The notes below the pieces were generated by a model. It saw only the letters and a program-made list of their open reading frames with translations, was not told where the DNA came from and searched no databases. A stretch of DNA of 64,000 nt, from the NCBI GenBank assembly GCA_002280565.1, contig NCEF01000001.1, positions 119,620 to 183,619 of the forward strand, in the 5' to 3' direction. Below, one piece after another: positions 43,474-52,387 of this stretch. The DNA is from Sphingomonas sp. 32-66-10 (GTDB taxonomy: Bacteria; Pseudomonadota; Alphaproteobacteria; Sphingomonadales; Sphingomonadaceae). Numbering within the stretch: position 1 is the first letter of the stretch; each line of letters begins with the position of its first letter. The position numbers were made by a program, and so were the translations under genes.

Positions 43474-45204
43474 ATGATCCGCGACGACGATTTCCGTCTC
43501 CGTCCAGGTCGCATCCGCTCGCGAGGCGCCCAGCGCACACGGCCCGTCATCGCCCAGGCGCTCGCCGCCGCGCAGCGCGCCGGTGGGCTTGGCACAGGAC
43601 GCGCGCGATCGGCGGGCGGGGGCTTCTCGACCTTCGGGCGGGGCCGGACGGCAAGCATCCGCGCCACCCATCGTCTGGGCAGCCGGACACGCAATGTCGT
43701 CATAAAGGCGCGTGTCGTTCGGCATGGCGGCCGCGCCTCGCTCGCCGCGCATCTCAATTATTTGCAGCGCGATGGCGTCACCCGCGACGGCGAGCGGGGC
43801 GTGCTGTTCGGCGCCGATGCAGAGGGCCTCGACCGCAACGAGTTCGCGGCGCGCTGCGAGGACGACCGGCATCATTTTCGTTTCATCGTCTCCCCCGAGG
43901 ACGCGGCCCAGATGCGCGACCTCAAGGGCTTCACCCGCGAGTTGATGGCACGAATGGAACGCGATCTCGGCACCCGCCTCGACTGGCGGGCCGTCGAGCA
44001 CTGGAACACCGATAATCCGCATGTCCATATCATCGTGCGCGGGGTCACCGACGACGGCCGCGATCTCGTTATCGCCCGCGACTATATCCGCGAGGGGATG
44101 CGGGCCGCTGCGCGCGAGATCGTTACGCAGGAACTCGGCCTACGCACCGACCTCGAAATACGCCAGTCGCTGGAGCGGCAAGTCGGCGCTGAACGCTGGA
44201 CCGAGATCGACCGCGCCCTCGCGCGGGAGCGCGACCGCAACGGCATCATCGACACCGCGCCTGAACGGGGCACTCCTCCCGGCCCGGACCATGCGCTACG
44301 CATCGGCCGTCTGCGTAAGCTCGAAGGGCTGGGTCTCGCCAGCGAGATCGCGCCGGGCCAATGGACGATGCGCGGCGATGCGGAAACCACATTGCGCGCG
44401 TTGCAGACCCGCGGCGACATCATCAAGCGCATGCACCAGGCCATGGCGGAACGCGGCATCGACCGGGGCGCGGCCAGCTATGTGCTCGAACCCGATCCCG
44501 GCCAGCCCGTCATCGGCAGGCTGGTCGATCGTGGCCTCCATGACGAACTGACCGGCAGCGCCTACGCGATCGTCGACGGGATCGACGGACGCACGCATCA
44601 TATCCGCTTCCCCGACATCGAGGCGACCGGCGACTGCAAGCCCGGCGCGATTGTCGAACTGCGCCATTTCGAGGATCGCAAAGGCCGGCAGCGCGTGGCG
44701 CTCGCGGTGCGTTCGGACATGGACCTTGCCGGCCAGATCACCGCGCCGGGAGCGACATGGCTGGATCGCCGCAACCTCTCGGGCGACGGGCGCGATCTCG
44801 GCGGCGGTTTCGGCGCCGAGGTTCGCGATGCGATGGAGGCGCGCGCGGAGCATCTGGCCGACGAGGGACTGGCCCGTCGGCGGGGCCAGCGGATCATCTT
44901 CGCCCGCAACATGCTCGACACCCTCAGGCGGCGCGAACTGGATGCCGCTGCGGCGAAGCTATCCGCCAAGATCGGGTTGCCGCATACGCCGTCGCAAACC
45001 GGCGACTATGTCATGGGCACCGTGCGCCAGCGCGTGACGCTGGCATCGGGCCGCTTTGCGATGATCGACAATGCGCTCGGCTTCCAGCTTGTGCCCTGGT
45101 CGCCCTCGCTCGACCGGCAGATGGGCAAGCATATCTCTGGCGTCATGCGCGGCGATGGCGGCGTGGATTGGTCGTTCGGCCGTGGCCGGGAGCTGGGGAT
45201 GTGA
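43474..45204 (+). CDS. relaxase/mobilization nuclease (TraI/VirD2-like, DUF3363)
   Basis: The relaxase nicks oriT and pilots the strand through the channel. The 576-residue protein has a basic N-terminus, the LAAHLNYLQRDG region where the catalytic tyrosine lies, and the metal-binding histidine triad in HWNTDNPHVHIIVRG near residue 185. The C-terminal half matches DUF3363. The ATG at 43474 opens the conserved DDDFRLRPGRIR start. The decamer repeats of the candidate oriT lie directly upstream, and the FRG-DUF262 cargo follows. Confidence 0.93.
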   Translation: MIRDDDFRLRPGRIRSRGAQRTRPVIAQALAAAQRAGGLGTGRARSAGGGFSTFGRGRTASIRATHRLGSRTRNVVIKARVVRHGGRASLAAHLNYLQRDGVTRDGERGVLFGADAEGLDRNEFAARCEDDRHHFRFIVSPEDAAQMRDLKGFTRELMARMERDLGTRLDWRAVEHWNTDNPHVHIIVRGVTDDGRDLVIARDYIREGMRAAAREIVTQELGLRTDLEIRQSLERQVGAERWTEIDRALARERDRNGIIDTAPERGTPPGPDHALRIGRLRKLEGLGLASEIAPGQWTMRGDAETTLRALQTRGDIIKRMHQAMAERGIDRGAASYVLEPDPGQPVIGRLVDRGLHDELTGSAYAIVDGIDGRTHHIRFPDIEATGDCKPGAIVELRHFEDRKGRQRVALAVRSDMDLAGQITAPGATWLDRRNLSGDGRDLGGGFGAEVRDAMEARAEHLADEGLARRRGQRIIFARNMLDTLRRRELDAAAAKLSAKIGLPHTPSQTGDYVMGTVRQRVTLASGRFAMIDNALGFQLVPWSPSLDRQMGKHISGVMRGDGGVDWSFGRGRELGM

Positions 45205-45326
45205 TGTCGCGAATTGGTCCGAATGCTGTTAGTCCGGTATCGGGTCTGTACTATGGGTTGGGTATCGCCTCTACTCGGACCCCTCCACGGCGGGTGGTGG
45301 AATCGATGGAGTTCCGCTATCGCTAA
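45204..45326 (+). CDS. possible 40-residue ORF after the relaxase gene
   Basis: An ORF starting MSRIGPNAVSPVSGLYYG overlaps the relaxase stop (TGATG) and ends MEFRYR. It may be the truncated start of a gene interrupted when the FRG-DUF262 cargo entered, or chance. Its codons are less G+C-rich than those of the relaxase. Confidence 0.25.
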   Translation: MSRIGPNAVSPVSGLYYGLGIASTRTPPRRVVESMEFRYR

Positions 45327-45394
45327 GCTGGGATGGTGATCCAGTTCAGCATACTAGAAATTAAAAAAGACTAGCTTTTAGGGGTGCAGTTTCG

Positions 45395-46153
45395 ATGAGG
45401 CACAACGATCGCAACATCCATTCCGTTGGCGATTTTATCACCGAACTTCGGAATACTGCGCTAGACGGTTTAGTTTGGTTTCGTGGCCAGATGAACATAG
45501 AATGGCCGCTTCTTCCTAACATCGCGAGAGCAATTGAAGGCTATCCCGATGGGGCGATGAATCAGGAACTTCCGGCAATCAAGCGCTTCAAGCAAAACGC
45601 CGACGCATTCTTGGCGCGCGTTCCACGAGACGACTGGGAATGGATCTTCCTGATGCAGCACCATCGTGGACTGACAAGGCTCCTTGATTGGACCGAGAGT
45701 CCGTTGGTCGCATTGTACTTCGCGCTTGAGGGGGCTGACGTTGGGACCGACGCCGTCGTCTGGTGCCTCGACCCCATGGCACTGAACACTAAGTCAGGAC
45801 ATCGGCGCCGGTTTGATCGTGACATTCTGGCCTTTGGAATCGACAATGTTCTCAACGATTACCTTCCCGAAAAGGTGGGGGACAGCCGCGGAGCGGAGCT
45901 TTTGCCAGTCGCAGCAATTGGCCCGCGGAACTCGACTCGCATGATCGCCCAATCAGGCACCTTCACCATCATGCACAGCCAGCGCATGGCGGTGGAGGAT
46001 GTGCCGGAGCAGAACCATGTGTGGCGGCTAGTGATCCCAGCCGCTCAAAAGACCAACCTTCGCGCTGAGCTACGTCTTCTCGGATTCAACGAGTTTCTGC
46101 TTTTTCCAGAGCTTGAGACCTTAGCGATGCATACCCGGGAGATGTTTCGATGA
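45395..46153 (+). CDS. FRG domain-containing protein
   Basis: A 252-residue protein with an FRG domain (named for Phe-Arg-Gly): GLVWFRGQMNIEWPLLPN near residues 25-42, and the second signature MQHHRGLTRLLDWTESPLVALYFAL near 87-111. A conserved C-terminal strand region ends LLFPELETLAMH. FRG proteins of unknown activity recur in mobile elements and phage-defence loci. The gene is clearly more A/T-rich than the flanking transfer genes. Its stop overlaps the DUF262 gene by 4 nt, so the two form an operon. Confidence 0.9.
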   Translation: MRHNDRNIHSVGDFITELRNTALDGLVWFRGQMNIEWPLLPNIARAIEGYPDGAMNQELPAIKRFKQNADAFLARVPRDDWEWIFLMQHHRGLTRLLDWTESPLVALYFALEGADVGTDAVVWCLDPMALNTKSGHRRRFDRDILAFGIDNVLNDYLPEKVGDSRGAELLPVAAIGPRNSTRMIAQSGTFTIMHSQRMAVEDVPEQNHVWRLVIPAAQKTNLRAELRLLGFNEFLLFPELETLAMHTREMFR

Positions 46154-47247
46154 CCCGCTTCCAAATCAACAAGCTGCAGAGATCTTCCGCTTGGTCGCTT
46201 TTCCGCATGCGAGACAGCATAAAAATGGACCCAGTCTATCAACGCCAAGGTGACGTCTGGACCCTCGACAAGCGACGGCTGCTAATCGACACGATGATCA
46301 ACGGATTCGACGTTCCGAAGCTTTACCTGCACAAATTCTCTACGCCGTTGATTGAGGGAGATAGTTCCTTCGAATATGCCATGATCGATGGGAAGCAGCG
46401 GACCGAGGCGATATTTGACTTTATCGAGAACCGCTTCGCGCTCGATTCCGATTTCGCCTATCTACACGATGAGGATGTCGATCTACGCCGGTTAACCTAT
46501 CAGGAGTTGGCGAGTCGTTATCCGGACATCAAGCAGGATTTCGACTCCTTCAATCTCGATGTAATCACCATCGACACCGACGACATTGAGCTGATTGAGG
46601 ACTTATTCTCAAGGCTCAACGAAGCGATGCCGCTCAATGCAGCCGAGAAGCGGAATGCCCGGCCCGGCCCACTGCCGCAGTTGGTGCGAGAACTCGCGCA
46701 ACATCGCTTCTTCACAGAGAAGATGCCGTTCACGAATAGGAGATATCGCCATTTCGACATCATCGCGAAGATGCTGCTTATGGCGAGCCGTGAAAATGTT
46801 GCGGACACAAAGAAGGCTTATCTCGACAACTTTTTTGAGCGCCATGCCGCTTCCGCCCGCGTGGACGTCGAGTATCTCAAGACTGACGTCGTAACCGTAC
46901 TGGATGCGATGGCTGGCATTTTCGTCGATGATGACCCATTGCTAAGATCAGTCGGCATGGTCAGCCTGTATTTTCTCATGTTCGAGGCTGTCGTGGCGAA
47001 AGAGTTCGCGAACCTTATTGCCCGAGCGCGGCTGCTTGAGTTCGAGGATCTACGCCAGCGTAATCGCCACACAGCGGAGGACGATATCGCCCAAGCCAAC
47101 TACAATCTTCTCGAGTTCGATCGGTTTGCCCAATCACCGAATGACGGGATTGCCATGAGGTTCCGGCTAGCGGTTCTCGATCAGGAACTCTTTCAGGGCG
47201 CGCTTGGTTTCTCGGAAGAACGGGTGCTTTCAAACGACGAAGGGTAA
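46150..47247 (+). CDS. DUF262 domain-containing protein
   Basis: A 365-residue protein with the DUF262 (ParB/GmrS-like) domain: the MDPVYQRQGDVWTLDKRR segment near 26-43, LLIDTMINGFDVPKLYL, and the core motif IDGKQRTEAIFDF near 80-92. The C-terminal half is helical, with no HNH (DUF1524) nuclease motif like that of full GmrSD or BrxU. DUF262 domains use NTP hydrolysis to license partner nucleases in defence systems. The ATG overlaps the FRG stop, so the two proteins probably act together. Low G+C suggests recent transfer. Confidence 0.9.
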   Translation: MTRFQINKLQRSSAWSLFRMRDSIKMDPVYQRQGDVWTLDKRRLLIDTMINGFDVPKLYLHKFSTPLIEGDSSFEYAMIDGKQRTEAIFDFIENRFALDSDFAYLHDEDVDLRRLTYQELASRYPDIKQDFDSFNLDVITIDTDDIELIEDLFSRLNEAMPLNAAEKRNARPGPLPQLVRELAQHRFFTEKMPFTNRRYRHFDIIAKMLLMASRENVADTKKAYLDNFFERHAASARVDVEYLKTDVVTVLDAMAGIFVDDDPLLRSVGMVSLYFLMFEAVVAKEFANLIARARLLEFEDLRQRNRHTAEDDIAQANYNLLEFDRFAQSPNDGIAMRFRLAVLDQELFQGALGFSEERVLSNDEG

Positions 47248-47325
47248 GGATTTAACCGCTTAGCTAGACCCCGCTGGGACGTGCCACTCCACTTCGGTGT
47301 TCGCGCGCAACCCGAGAAGGAGCAC

Positions 47326-47379
47326 ATGAGTTACGCCATTCCCTGTCTTTCTGCGCGACACTACGATCCGCACGAATAG
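47326..47379 (+). CDS. possible 17-residue leader ORF upstream of traG
   Basis: ATG at 47326 follows the strong ribosome-binding site GAAGGAG (47315-47321) and encodes MSYAIPCLSARHYDPHE. The 22-bp motif shared with the trbB leader lies inside it. It could be a leader peptide controlling traG through the hairpin at 47403-47424, or chance. Confidence 0.3.
   Translation: MSYAIPCLSARHYDPHE
47331..47352. repeat. 22-bp shared motif, traG copy
   Basis: The 22 bases from 47331, TTACGCCATTCCCTGTCTTT and CT, match those at 52867-52888 in 21 of 22 positions. Each copy lies just downstream of a cargo block and upstream of a transfer operon (here traG). Confidence 0.6.
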
Positions 47380-47402
47380 TGCTTGAATCTGCGAATTCCT
47401 AA

Positions 47403-47424
47403 CCTCCTCCTAGCCCGGAGGAGG
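47403..47424 (+). promoter_or_regulatory. hairpin sequestering the traG ribosome-binding site
   Basis: CCTCCTCC (47403-47410) pairs perfectly with the ribosome-binding site GGAGGAGG (47417-47424) across a 6-nt loop. The traG ATG is at 47430. In the mRNA the site would be masked unless the hairpin is opened. Confidence 0.65.
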
Positions 47425-47429
47425 GTCAT

Positions 47430-49502
47430 ATGTCCGCGACCAAAATTCTGTGGGGCCAGATCATTGCCGTCTTCCTGATCGTGCTGATCGCTATCTGGAG
47501 CGCGACGCAATGGACGGCATCGGCGCTGGCGCATCAGCCCGAGCTTGGCCCGCCCTGGTTCATGGTCGGCGACTGGCCGATCTATCCACCGCCAGCCTTC
47601 TTCTGGTGGTGGTTCTCGTTCGACGCCTATGCGCCCGACATTTTCCAGACCGGCGCCTATATCGCCGTCTCCGGGGGATTCGTGTCGATCGCCGTCGCCA
47701 TCGGAATGTCGGTCTGGCGCGCGCGGGAATTGAAGAACGCCGAAACCTTCGGCTCGGCGCGCTGGGCCAGCGAGGAGGAAATCCGCAAGGCCGGGCTCCT
47801 GGGCGAGGATGGCGTGGTGCTCGGCAAGCTCGGTCGCACCTATCTGCGCCATGATGGCCCGGAGCATGTGCTCTGCTACGCGCCGACCCGTAGCGGCAAG
47901 GGCGTCGGCCTGGTGGTGCCGTCGCTTTTAACCTGGCCGGAAAGCTGCATAGTTCACGACATAAAAGGGGAGAATTGGCAACTCACGGCGAGTTTCCGCG
48001 CGCAGCATGGTCGCGTCCTGCTGTTCGATCCGACCAACGCGGCGTCCGCCGCCTATAATCCGCTGCTGGAGGTTCGTCGCGGCCAATGGGAAGTGCGCGA
48101 CGTCCAGAATGTGGCCGATGTTCTGGTCGATCCCGAAGGCTCGCTCGAACGGCGCAATCATTGGGAAAAGACCTCGCACTCGCTGCTGGTCGGCGCGATT
48201 CTGCATGTGCTCTATGCCGAACCCGACAAGACGCTGGCCGGGGTCGCCGCGTTCCTGTCGGACCCCGCGCGGCCGATCGAGACGACGCTCGACCGGATGA
48301 TGGCGACGCCGCACCTGGGCGAGGCGGGCGTGCATCCCGTGATCGCCTCGGCCGCGCGCGAGCTGCTCAACAAGAGCGACAACGAGCGGTCGGGCGTGCT
48401 GTCCACGGCGATGTCGTTCCTGGGGCTTTACCGCGATCCGGTGGTCGCCGAGGTGACGCGCTGCTGCCAGTGGCGCATCGCCGACCTTGTCGAAGGCCGC
48501 GATCCAGTCACGCTCTATCTGGTGATCCCGCCCTCCGACATCTCGCGCACCCGGCCGCTCATTCGCCTGATGCTCAACCAGATCGGACGGCGGCTGACCG
48601 AGGAACTGAACCCGGCTGGCCAGAGGCACCGCATGCTGTTGATGCTCGACGAGTTTCCGGCGCTGGGCCGATTGGATTTTTTCGAGTCCGCGCTGGCGTT
48701 CATGGCGGGCTACGGCATCAAGGGTTTCCTGATCGCCCAGAGCCTCAACCAGATCGAGAAAGCCTATGGGCGGGACAATGCCATTCTCGACAACTGCCAT
48801 GTCCGGGTAAGCTTCGCCACCAACAACGAGCAGACGGGAGAGCGCGTGTCGAAGGCGCTCGGCACCAAGACCGAGATGCGGGCGATGAAGAATTACGCCG
48901 GACACAGGCTCAGTCCCTGGCTCGGACATCTGATGGTCTCGCGCTCCGAGACAGCCCGCCAACTCATGACGCAGGGCGAGGTCATGCAGCTTCCGCCCGA
49001 CGAGGAAATCGTGATGGTGTCGGGCGTCAATCCGATCCGCGCGAGGAAGGCGGCTTATTATGCCGACCGCCGCCTTGCCGCACGGATCATGGCGCCGCCC
49101 GATCCGGCCGCATGGACCGACCGGGAAATCCGGCCAGACGACTGGCGCGACTTGCCGCCGATCGCGCCTGACGACGCGATGATGCGGACGTTCGCGAAGC
49201 GACGCGAGGATGTGAAAGGAAACGGGCAATCCAAGGATCAGGATGCAAAGGCCGACAAGGCGGAGGGAAAGAAGCCGGATGCCACAGGAGAGAGCGAGGC
49301 GGCGGCCGATATCCGCCAGGAACCCGATCAGGAGCGGCATCTCGATATTGCGCCGAAGCCCCGACCCGCACCAGCCAACGAGTTCGACCCTGATGAACCG
49401 GAACCCGATGCGGACGTGATCCGCAACCGCGAAATCCAGCGCGAGCAGGCGATGAATGCGCGCCGGGCCTCGATGGACCGTGATGACGGGATCGAACTAT
49501 GA
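47430..49502 (+). CDS. traG: type IV coupling protein TraG (VirD4-like)
   Basis: The coupling ATPase that links the relaxosome to the mating channel. The 690-residue protein has two N-terminal membrane segments (about 7-30 and 70-95), Walker A APTRSGKGVGLVVPSLL near residue 151, and Walker B LLMLDEFPALGRLDF. The C-terminal hydrophilic tail of about 100 residues is rich in Glu, Lys and Pro. A hairpin masks its ribosome-binding site. Its stop overlaps the RHH gene by 4 nt. Confidence 0.95.
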   Translation: MSATKILWGQIIAVFLIVLIAIWSATQWTASALAHQPELGPPWFMVGDWPIYPPPAFFWWWFSFDAYAPDIFQTGAYIAVSGGFVSIAVAIGMSVWRARELKNAETFGSARWASEEEIRKAGLLGEDGVVLGKLGRTYLRHDGPEHVLCYAPTRSGKGVGLVVPSLLTWPESCIVHDIKGENWQLTASFRAQHGRVLLFDPTNAASAAYNPLLEVRRGQWEVRDVQNVADVLVDPEGSLERRNHWEKTSHSLLVGAILHVLYAEPDKTLAGVAAFLSDPARPIETTLDRMMATPHLGEAGVHPVIASAARELLNKSDNERSGVLSTAMSFLGLYRDPVVAEVTRCCQWRIADLVEGRDPVTLYLVIPPSDISRTRPLIRLMLNQIGRRLTEELNPAGQRHRMLLMLDEFPALGRLDFFESALAFMAGYGIKGFLIAQSLNQIEKAYGRDNAILDNCHVRVSFATNNEQTGERVSKALGTKTEMRAMKNYAGHRLSPWLGHLMVSRSETARQLMTQGEVMQLPPDEEIVMVSGVNPIRARKAAYYADRRLAARIMAPPDPAAWTDREIRPDDWRDLPPIAPDDAMMRTFAKRREDVKGNGQSKDQDAKADKAEGKKPDATGESEAAADIRQEPDQERHLDIAPKPRPAPANEFDPDEPEPDADVIRNREIQREQAMNARRASMDRDDGIEL

Positions 49503-49951
49503 GCAAGGATCGGCTTTCGGTCTATCTCGACCGTGACATCATGCAGGCGCTGGCCGCTTATGCCGACCGGCGCGGACAATCCCGCTCGCTGGTGGCGGAG
49601 GCTGCCATTGCCTCCTTCCTCTCGCCCGATGGCGACGAGCGGCGCGAGGCGGCGATGGCGAAGCGCATCGACCGGCTCGATCGTAAGATTGCGCGGCTCG
49701 AACGCGATCTCGGCATTGGCGTCGAAATGATCGCGCAGTTCGTGCGCTTCTGGCTGACCTCGACCCCACCGCCGCCCGAGACGGAACGCGCCGCGCTACG
49801 CCGCCTGGGCGGCGACCGCTATGATGCCTTCATCGAGGCGCTCGGCCGAAGACTCGCCAATGGGCCGAGAGTCCGGCAGGAAATCGGCGAGGATGTTTCT
49901 GTGCCTCGCGAGAGCCTCAACATCGACGAAACGCCGGCAGAAACCAGCTAG
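49499..49951 (+). CDS. CopG/ribbon-helix-helix conjugal transfer protein
   Basis: A 150-residue protein whose first 45 residues form a ribbon-helix-helix DNA-binding domain (RLSVYLDRDIMQALAAYADRR, then SRSLVAEAAIASFL). It is followed by a coiled-coil stretch (MAKRIDRLDRKIARLERDLG) and a short tail. Proteins in this position, between traG and trbB, are usually annotated as CopG-family regulators or relaxosome accessories. The ATG overlaps the traG stop, so it is coexpressed with the coupling protein. Confidence 0.88.
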   Translation: MSKDRLSVYLDRDIMQALAAYADRRGQSRSLVAEAAIASFLSPDGDERREAAMAKRIDRLDRKIARLERDLGIGVEMIAQFVRFWLTSTPPPPETERAALRRLGGDRYDAFIEALGRRLANGPRVRQEIGEDVSVPRESLNIDETPAETS

Positions 49952-50056
49952 CCAATCCCATTCGTTCTTTATATGTTCTTTTTGTTGATTCGATCGGGAC
50001 TATAGGCTAATTCGATTCAATCTGCGGCATTTCGCCGCGGAAATCGGGGATGCTCC

Positions 50057-50257
50057 ATGGGACGCGACGGCGCAAACGCAAAGAGGGTGACAACCACCCT
50101 CACCATTTCGCGAAAATCGCAGCTTGAGCGCCTAGCGAAACGCGAGGGCGTCAAGGAAGCCTGGATCGTCCGACGCGCGGTCGAACGGTATCTCGACGAG
50201 ATCGGCAACGGTTCGGTCGTTGGCTCGGAGCAGGAGGCCGTTCATGCGGGGAGCTGA
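50057..50257 (+). CDS. small ribbon-helix-helix protein overlapping the methyltransferase gene
   Basis: A 66-residue RHH protein: VTTTLTISRKSQLERLAKRE as the strand and first helix, then AWIVRRAVERYLDEIG. Its last 14 nt overlap the start of the C5 methyltransferase gene, and its leader is an A/T-rich stretch (49952-50056). It is therefore the first gene of the restriction-modification module and a candidate controller, filling the place usually held by an XRE-type C protein. No toxin gene is near, which makes an antitoxin role less likely. Confidence 0.7.
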   Translation: MGRDGANAKRVTTTLTISRKSQLERLAKREGVKEAWIVRRAVERYLDEIGNGSVVGSEQEAVHAGS

Positions 50258-51407
50258 ATTGTTCGCCGGATGCGGTGGCCTTGCCCTTGGCATGTCCCGC
50301 GCTGGCTTCTCGCATGCCCTGATGGCTGAGTTTGACCATGACGCGGTCGAGACGGTGCTGCACAATCGCAGGCGCCGGATAAAACATGTCGCCCAATGGC
50401 CGATGGAACTGACCGACGTTCGCGCGATCGATTGGACGGATCATATAGGCGATCTCGACATCATTTCGGGCGGACCCCCCTGCCAGCCGTTCGGAATTGG
50501 CGGGAAGAAGCGCGGACATGAGGATACTCGGGACATGTGGCCCGAAGCCGTCCGTGCTATCCGTGAAGCCGCTCCCAAGGCGTTTCTGTTCGAGAATGTG
50601 CGCAATCTCGCGGGGCCGCGTTTCCAGTCCTATCTGGAATGGATCATTCTTCACCTGCGTTTCCCAAACGACACGCCTCGCCCCGGCGAGGGGTTCAATG
50701 AACATCGTGAGCGGCTGAGGAACTCCAGCAAGCCGGGCGATTACCAGGTCGTGTGGCAAGTCGTGAACGCGGCCGACTATGGCGCCCCCCAGATCAGGCA
50801 CCGAGTTTTAATTTTTGGCGTCGCGACGGAGCTGGAGGCTGCCCCATCGCCAATGATTCCTACCCATTCACGAGATCGCCTGCTCTGGGATCAATATGTC
50901 ACGGGCGATTACTGGCGTCGGCATGGCCTGCGGGGCCGCGCTAACCCGGAGATGGCGCGTGATCGTTCGCGTGTCGAATTCCTGCGTTCTCAGGAAACGG
51001 CACCCGATGGCTTGCCATGGGTTACAGTCCGTGACGCGCTGGTGGGTCTTGGCGAGCCAACCGGAGTCGGCAACCATGTGTTTCAACCTGGCGCGAAAGC
51101 TTACAAAGGACATACAGGCAGCCCGCTCGACCTGCCCGCTAAAGCACTGAAGGCTGGGGATCATGGTGTTCCCGGCGGCGAGAATATGATGGTGCGGGAT
51201 GACGGAACCGTCCGCTATTTCTCTGTGCGGGAGGCGGCGCGGCTTGTCGGGATGCCGGACAACTTCGACTTTCCGCGCTCCTGGTCTGAAACGATGCGTC
51301 AATTGGGGAATGCTGTGCCCGCTCAATTGGGCGAGGCGGCTGGTTGCTGGATGAAGAAGCTTTTGCGGAGCGCGGACAACAATGCCGTGAATCGCGCCGT
51401 CGCATGA
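50244..51407 (+). CDS. DNA (cytosine-5-)-methyltransferase of the Eco29kI-like system
   Basis: A 387-residue C5 methyltransferase with all main motifs in order: ELFAGCGGLALGMSRAGF (I), the motif IV SGGPPCQPFGIGGKK with the catalytic cysteine, FENVRNL (VI), QIRHRVLIFGV (VIII), a target-recognition region (about 200-310), and RQLGNAVPAQLGEA (X). The ATG at 50244 has AGGAGG 7 nt upstream. It should protect the sites cut by the adjacent nuclease; for Eco29kI relatives that is CCGCGG, but the specificity here is inferred from the partner. Confidence 0.92.
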   Translation: MRGAELFAGCGGLALGMSRAGFSHALMAEFDHDAVETVLHNRRRRIKHVAQWPMELTDVRAIDWTDHIGDLDIISGGPPCQPFGIGGKKRGHEDTRDMWPEAVRAIREAAPKAFLFENVRNLAGPRFQSYLEWIILHLRFPNDTPRPGEGFNEHRERLRNSSKPGDYQVVWQVVNAADYGAPQIRHRVLIFGVATELEAAPSPMIPTHSRDRLLWDQYVTGDYWRRHGLRGRANPEMARDRSRVEFLRSQETAPDGLPWVTVRDALVGLGEPTGVGNHVFQPGAKAYKGHTGSPLDLPAKALKAGDHGVPGGENMMVRDDGTVRYFSVREAARLVGMPDNFDFPRSWSETMRQLGNAVPAQLGEAAGCWMKKLLRSADNNAVNRAVA

Positions 51408-51448
51408 GTCTGTTGTGATGATGGGGTCAATCGTTATTACGATAGCGG

Positions 51449-52387
51449 ATGGCCAAGAAATCACCCGACAGAATCGCGTTTGACGCATTGGAAGCGGCAC
51501 TTGCCGCTGTCGTTCACGCCGCCGAGACGGGCGTATCCCCTGCGGTTGCGCGGCGCATTCGTAAGGGCTTGGCCGATCACGTCATCGCGACCGAGGCCGC
51601 GCGCGCAGCGACTGATCCGATCATTACGCCCAAGGCCAGCTTCGACCCTTCGGACCCAAAGGTAGTCGGGAGAATGGTCGCGTTGGCTCTGCTGGCACAG
51701 GTCCGTGTTCCGCTGAACACGATAGAGCCGACATATGGATCAGGCGTTTACGCGATTTACTATGAAGGCGATCATCCCCTGTATCAGGCGATTAGCGGGA
51801 CCGAAACGCCCATCTATGTCGGCAAGGCTGATCCGGCATCGGGCGACGCCAGCACCGTGCGGGAACAGGGACCGCGCCTTACGGGCCGTTTGCTTGAGCA
51901 CGCCGGGACGATCGCAACTGCCGCCAACTATATTGAGACAGTCGCCCCTGTTGGCATCCATCCTATCCGGCTGGAGGATTTCACATGCCGCCGTCTGGTA
52001 TGCGCGACCAACGCGCAACTGGTGGCGGAAAAGCACCTCATCGGGATGTTCTGGCCGCTCTGGAATTCAGAAACCAAGGCTTGCTGGGGGATGAGCAAGC
52101 ACGGCGATTCCGCGAAAACCCGTTCCAACAAGCGATCGCCGTGGGACGTGGTGCATCCCGGTCGCCAATGGGCGCTAGACGGGTTGCTGGTGGATTCGCT
52201 CAGCCCCATAGAGATCAAGGAGAGGATTGACGCTATCATTGAGCGCGTTCCTCCGCGAACCGATCATGCGAATTTGCTGGAGGAGGTGCTTGGCGCCTTC
52301 CGTCAGCAGGATGCCTTGCCCGAAGTCGAAACCGAATCGCCTTTGGGCGAAGGCGTCGAAGGGCCATCGGAAGATGAGGTCGACTAA
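51449..52387 (+). CDS. Eco29kI-like GIY-YIG type II restriction endonuclease
   Basis: A 312-residue restriction enzyme of the Eco29kI family, which uses a GIY-YIG nuclease fold. The core shows YGSGVYAIYYEGDHPLYQA near 91-109, PIYVGKADPASGD near 117-129, the later arginine in RLTGRLLEHAG, the histidine-rich HPIRLEDF segment, and the closing EKHLIGMFWPLWNSE. Characterised relatives cut CCGCGG. The long C-terminal tail is acidic. Gene order methyltransferase-endonuclease-vsr in one direction argues for a complete, active module. Confidence 0.9.
   Translation: MAKKSPDRIAFDALEAALAAVVHAAETGVSPAVARRIRKGLADHVIATEAARAATDPIITPKASFDPSDPKVVGRMVALALLAQVRVPLNTIEPTYGSGVYAIYYEGDHPLYQAISGTETPIYVGKADPASGDASTVREQGPRLTGRLLEHAGTIATAANYIETVAPVGIHPIRLEDFTCRRLVCATNAQLVAEKHLIGMFWPLWNSETKACWGMSKHGDSAKTRSNKRSPWDVVHPGRQWALDGLLVDSLSPIEIKERIDAIIERVPPRTDHANLLEEVLGAFRQQDALPEVETESPLGEGVEGPSEDEVD

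Noticed and set aside
43211-43477. 88-residue ORF between the transglycosylase and relaxase genes
   Set aside because: It starts with an ATGA overlap but soon runs through the decamer repeats upstream of the relaxase and shows no recognisable domain; I treat the stretch as the relaxase leader and oriT candidate.
47928-49340. Long minus-strand ORF of 470 codons opposite traG
   Set aside because: The plus strand carries the complete coupling-protein motifs; the antisense frame has none.
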